Shown: positions 61,373-64,000 of the stretch, one piece after another
How the letters are laid out: each line of letters opens with the position of its first letter
Numbering within the stretch: position 1 is the stretch's first letter
From: Candidatus Gaiellasilicea maunaloa
GTDB lineage: Bacteria; Actinomycetota; Thermoleophilia; Gaiellales; Gaiellaceae
DNA: 64,000 nucleotides
Direction: 5' to 3'
NCBI GenBank assembly: GCA_024330215.1
Contig: JANDLU010000002.1
Coordinates: forward strand, 1 to 64,000
Notes under the pieces: model-generated
The model's input: only the letters and a program-made list of their open reading frames with translations
The model's database searches: none
What the model was told of the DNA's origin: nothing
Position numbers and translations under genes: made by a program

Positions 61373-61641
61373 TCACTCGTAATGAAGGGGTCCGCGGTTC
61401 GAGTCCGCGCGTCGGCTCTTCGGTCGAGGAAAGACCTGCATATAGCAATTTCATGTTGCCTAGAAAGGCGCGGAGTGCACTTAACCGTGAACGAAGGGGT
61501 TCGCGATTCGGATCTGCGCGCAATCCCTGCAACGAGCCATTTCCGACTTTAAAGACGTACGACAGTAGCTGCCACCGAGTGCCACGAAAGGGCGCACCGG
61601 CGGGTTCAGAGCGGGCTCAGCCAGGCTCTCTCTGAGCCGTA
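61373..61641 (+). repeat. tRNA-Thr 3'-end repeat unit, copy B
   Basis: The first 49 bp (61373-61421) are identical to the tRNA-Thr 3' part at 52796-52844. The 5' half of a tRNA is absent (upstream sequence is unrelated), so this is not a functional tRNA. Diverged similarity to copy A continues: GTCGAGGAAA, GTTGCCTAGAAAGGCG, a degenerate tRNA 3' half (61486-61520), CCCTGCAA, the GCGGGTTC double motif (61600-61620) and hairpin GGCTC-TCTCT-GAGCC. Confidence 0.8.
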
Positions 61642-61656
61642 GCCTCACCGTCGATG

Positions 61657-62368
61657 TCAGGCTGTGAGGGCGGAGACGATTCCGGCTACGAACGCGAGCC
61701 CAACGTGAGACCTCGGACGACCGAAGCGGGCGCGCGCAGTCCGGCGCTCGTCCCGATCGCGTTTGCTACGAGGATGCCCGGGAGCCACCAGACGAAATGT
61801 TCGTGCAGCGCTTTGGTCGAATTCCCTTCGGCCGCAAGGACGGCGAGCCCTACCGCGGCGGTGGCGACGAAGTAATCGACAGGTCGGCGAAGAACGTCAC
61901 CGTGGCCAGTCGGCGCCGCGCGAGCAGGAGTGCGGGCGGGACGTCGATCAGCGAAGTCGTCGTTCCGAGCAGACCCCCTGCGAAGCCGGCGACGGCTCAG
62001 TCCGGGAACGCGACGGCGGGGCGGCCGCCGTTCGGCCCAGGCGAGCGCGGCGGCCGCAAGGGCGACGGTCACGCCGACGACGAGCTTCAACTTCTGCTCG
62101 TCGATCGCCCCGAGCGTCCGCGATCCGACCCAGAGCCCGGGGATCGCGCTGCCCACGAGGAGCGCAGCCTGCTGCCAGCGAACGGCGTGCCGCAGCCGCC
62201 ACGCGACGGAAACGCGTGTTGCAAGGGTGATCAGCAGATTCACCGTCACGACAAACGCAAGAGAAAAGCCGCTGAGCAACAGAGCGGGGGTCGCGACGAG
62301 GCCGAATCCGAACCCGGACGTGCGTGCGAGCAACGCTGCCGCCGCGGCCAGAAATCCACCGAGGATCA
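61657..62368 (-). pseudogene. TauE/SafE (TSUP) permease, frameshifted
   Basis: From GTG 62368 the first part reads as a TSUP membrane permease (GGFLAAAAALLARTSGFGFGLVATPALLLSG, LLITLATRVSVAWRLRH, KLKLVVGVTVALAAAALAW). After about 62030 the reading frame is lost. GFAGGLLGTTTS and RLATVTFFADL are in another frame behind a stop, VDYFVATAAVGLAVLAAEGNS returns to the first, and the end GLAFVAGIVSALTA is again in another frame. There are at least three indels. TSUP proteins move sulfonate- or sulfite-like anions. Confidence 0.75.
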
Positions 62369-62466
62369 CATCCGACTCCCGACGTTTGCGCGTCGAGCCA
62401 CCATCCGCTCGCGCTGTGAGACTGGTCCCGGTGTCCGCAGCGAACGACGCAGGAGGAGGATCGTCT

Positions 62467-62848
62467 ACGAGACGCGCGCTCTCGACAGACGGTGCGTCAA
62501 CCCCGGTCGCCCGGTATAGCCAAGGGATCGCGGCGGCCGGCCTCGTCTTCACCGCCGGGCAGGGAGCGCACGATCCATCCGGTCACAGGCGAGTTGCCGG
62601 AAGGGATTGAGGCGCAGACCCGGCGGACGCTGGAGAACGTCGAGGCGATTCTACGAGCGGGCGGCGCGTCGCTGGCGTCGACGCTGAAGGTCACGGTTTA
62701 CCTCGCGGACCGACGCGACTACGCGGCGATGAACACGACCTATGACGAGTACATGCCCGACACTCCGCCCGTGCGAACGACCGTGCAGGCAGGGCTGGGA
62801 AGCGGGATGTTGGTCGAGGTCGACGCAATCGCCCTCGCCTCCTCCTGA
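62467..62848 (+). pseudogene. RidA-family gene, frameshifted and without normal start
   Basis: The N-terminal part (RALSTDGASTPVARYSQGIAAAGLVFTAGQGAHDP) and the remainder (PVTGELPEGIEAQTRRTLENVEAILRAGGASLASTLKVTVYLADRRDYAAMN ... ALASS) are in frames one base apart, meeting near 62575. Where the start is expected, 7 bases after AGGAGGAGG, stands ACG (62467-62469). Both defects point to a recently inactivated gene. It is distinct from the RidA remnant at 55997. Confidence 0.75.
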
Positions 62849-62851
62849 CGA

Positions 62852-64000
62852 TCACTCCGCGGGGGCGTCCTGGTAGACCGTGACGAGTTCGGTGTAGAAC
62901 TCGATGGCCGCGCGACCCTGCTCGTGCGGCCCCCAGCCTGAGCCCTTGATCCCACCGAAGGGGACGTGCACGTCGGCGCCTGCAGTCTGGGAGTTGACGT
63001 GCAGGATCCCCGCCTCGGCCTCGGTCGTGAAGCGCTGCACCGTGCGCAGGTCACGGGTGAAGATCGCCGCTGACAGACCGAACTCGACCGCGTTCGCCCG
63101 GCGGAGCCCCTCGTCGAGAGTGGAGAAGCGGTAGAGCGACGTCACCGGGCCGAAGACCTCCTCGCAGGAGAGGAATGTGTGATCGGCAACGTCTTCGAAG
63201 ACGGTCGGGGCGATGAGATAGGCATCGTCGTGCGCCCGGTGGCCGCCGGTCAGCAAGGTGCCCCCTTCGTCGCGGCCGCGCTCGATCGCGGCGAGAACGT
63301 CCCGTAGCGCGCTCTCGTTCACGAGCGGCCCGACTTCCGTCCCGGGATCGGCGGGGTCGCCGACCCTACCCGCGGCTACGCGCGCCAAGAAGCGACCGCG
63401 AAACTCGTCGTAGACAGCGTCCTGGACCAGGATCCGCCTCGTCGCAGTGCACTTCTGACCTGCCGACCAGAATGCACCCGCGTACGCCGCCTCGACCGCG
63501 CGGTCGAGCTCGGCGTCGCCCATGACGAGCAGCGGGTTGTGTCCGCCGAGCTCGAGTTGAACGCGGCAGTTGCGTGCGTTCGCCTCGTCACGCAGGCCGT
63601 GGCCGACCGGCACCGATCCGGTGAACGAGATCGCCCGAACGCCGGGGTCGCCGACGAGCGCTGCGCCGACCTCAGAGCCCGATCCGGTGAGCACGTTGAG
63701 CACCCCCGGCGGCAGGCCGGCCTCGGCGAAGCACTCCGCCAGGTGCAGGCCCGTACGTGGCGCCTCGTAGGCGAGCTTGAGGACGACGGTGTTTCCGTAC
63801 ACGAGCGCCGGCGCGAGCTTCCAGACCGGAATCGCGGCGGGAAAGTTCCACGGCGTGATCAACGCGACGACGCCGACGGGCCGCCGGCGCGTGTAGAGCG
63901 TCTGGTCGGGGACGGACGGCTCGTAAACCTCGCCCACCGGCCGCCAGGCCTCACCCGCCGCGAAGCGGAGAATCGTCGCGGCGCGCGCCGCCTCCCCGCG
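62852..64000 (-). CDS. NAD(P)-dependent aldehyde dehydrogenase (5' part outside window)
   Basis: 383 codons are visible and the frame is open through the right edge; about 100 N-terminal residues are missing. The NAD-binding and catalytic parts are present: ALITPWNFPAAIPVWKLAPAL, SFTGSVPVGHGL, the catalytic Glu in VQLELGGHNPLLV, the nucleophile Cys in SAGQKCTATRRI and EEVFGPVTSLYRF. It resembles alpha-ketoglutarate-semialdehyde or succinate-semialdehyde dehydrogenases; the substrate is open. It converges on the RidA pseudogene. Confidence 0.93.
   Translation of the reverse strand, partial: RGEAARAATILRFAAGEAWRPVGEVYEPSVPDQTLYTRRRPVGVVALITPWNFPAAIPVWKLAPALVYGNTVVLKLAYEAPRTGLHLAECFAEAGLPPGVLNVLTGSGSEVGAALVGDPGVRAISFTGSVPVGHGLRDEANARNCRVQLELGGHNPLLVMGDAELDRAVEAAYAGAFWSAGQKCTATRRILVQDAVYDEFRGRFLARVAAGRVGDPADPGTEVGPLVNESALRDVLAAIERGRDEGGTLLTGGHRAHDDAYLIAPTVFEDVADHTFLSCEEVFGPVTSLYRFSTLDEGLRRANAVEFGLSAAIFTRDLRTVQRFTTEAEAGILHVNSQTAGADVHVPFGGIKGSGWGPHEQGRAAIEFYTELVTVYQDAPAE

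Noticed and set aside
61373-61421. Second tRNA-Thr gene
   Set aside because: Only the 3' part is present; no acceptor 5' strand or D-arm upstream.
61275-61532. Minus-strand small ORF over repeat copy B with the same TRGLEPRTPSL text
   Set aside because: Same artefact from the tRNA 3' fragment.

Overview
The window is GC-rich (roughly two thirds G+C by eye) and almost entirely coding. Genes are tightly packed, often overlap by 1-20 bases, and frequently start with GTG or TTG. A B12-dependent class II ribonucleotide reductase, a LytR_C protein, UgpC-type sugar transport, a luciferase-like F420/FMN oxidoreductase and MetB point to an Actinomycetota chromosome. The gene content and the lack of Streptomyces- or Mycobacterium-style neighbourhoods suggest the deep Thermoleophilia/Gaiellales side, but that is inference from gene content only. 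No phage structural genes, transposases or CRISPR arrays were seen.

Layout. 0-5.5 kb: isocitrate lyase (cut at the left edge within its last residues) divergent from a LysR regulator, then an unusual FtsH-like AAA protease with a membrane partner. 5.6-7.9 kb: two toxin-antitoxin modules (AbrB/RelE-like and Phd/VapC) on either side of a cyclophilin and a cupin. 7.9-26.2 kb: a carbohydrate locus. It has a binding-protein-dependent sugar ABC transporter (one permease with a large beta-sandwich insertion), inositol catabolism genes iolC-iolB-iolE and iolD, a Gfo/Idh dehydrogenase, a GH38 alpha-mannosidase and a GH13 alpha-glucosidase. Read together, these suggest uptake of a glycosylated inositol or related glycoside, trimming of mannose/glucose, and breakdown of the inositol. 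26.3-33.8 kb: SDR, MATE exporter, then a five-gene minus-strand run (two tandem YcaQ-like DNA glycosylases, metB, a metallo-beta-lactamase-fold hydrolase, an MFS transporter). 33.8-42.2 kb: DUF218 protein, methyltransferase, DppB/DppC permeases, a threonine-dehydratase-like / ornithine-cyclodeaminase-like / aldo-keto reductase operon, and secreted or membrane hypotheticals.

42.3-52.8 kb: nrdJ interrupted by a 431-residue homing-endonuclease intein and preceded by a strongly structured leader; a surface protein, O-antigen-ligase-like protein, LytR_C protein and sugar-nucleotide epimerase; then the replication pair tmk-holB and a tRNA-Thr(CGT).

52.8-64 kb: an accessory-looking region. The 3' part of tRNA-Thr (anticodon loop to end plus a few bases, 49 bp identical) recurs 8.6 kb downstream at 61373, and in both places it is followed by a related unit of about 270 bp. 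Between the copies lie a branched-chain-amino-acid-type transporter (livJ-like, livH, livM, livG, livF), an FAD amino-acid/amine oxidase, a luciferase-like oxidoreductase and decayed genes. Pseudogenes cluster in and next to this interval: an M24 peptidase, two RidA genes and a TauE/SafE permease. A partial aldehyde dehydrogenase runs off the right edge.
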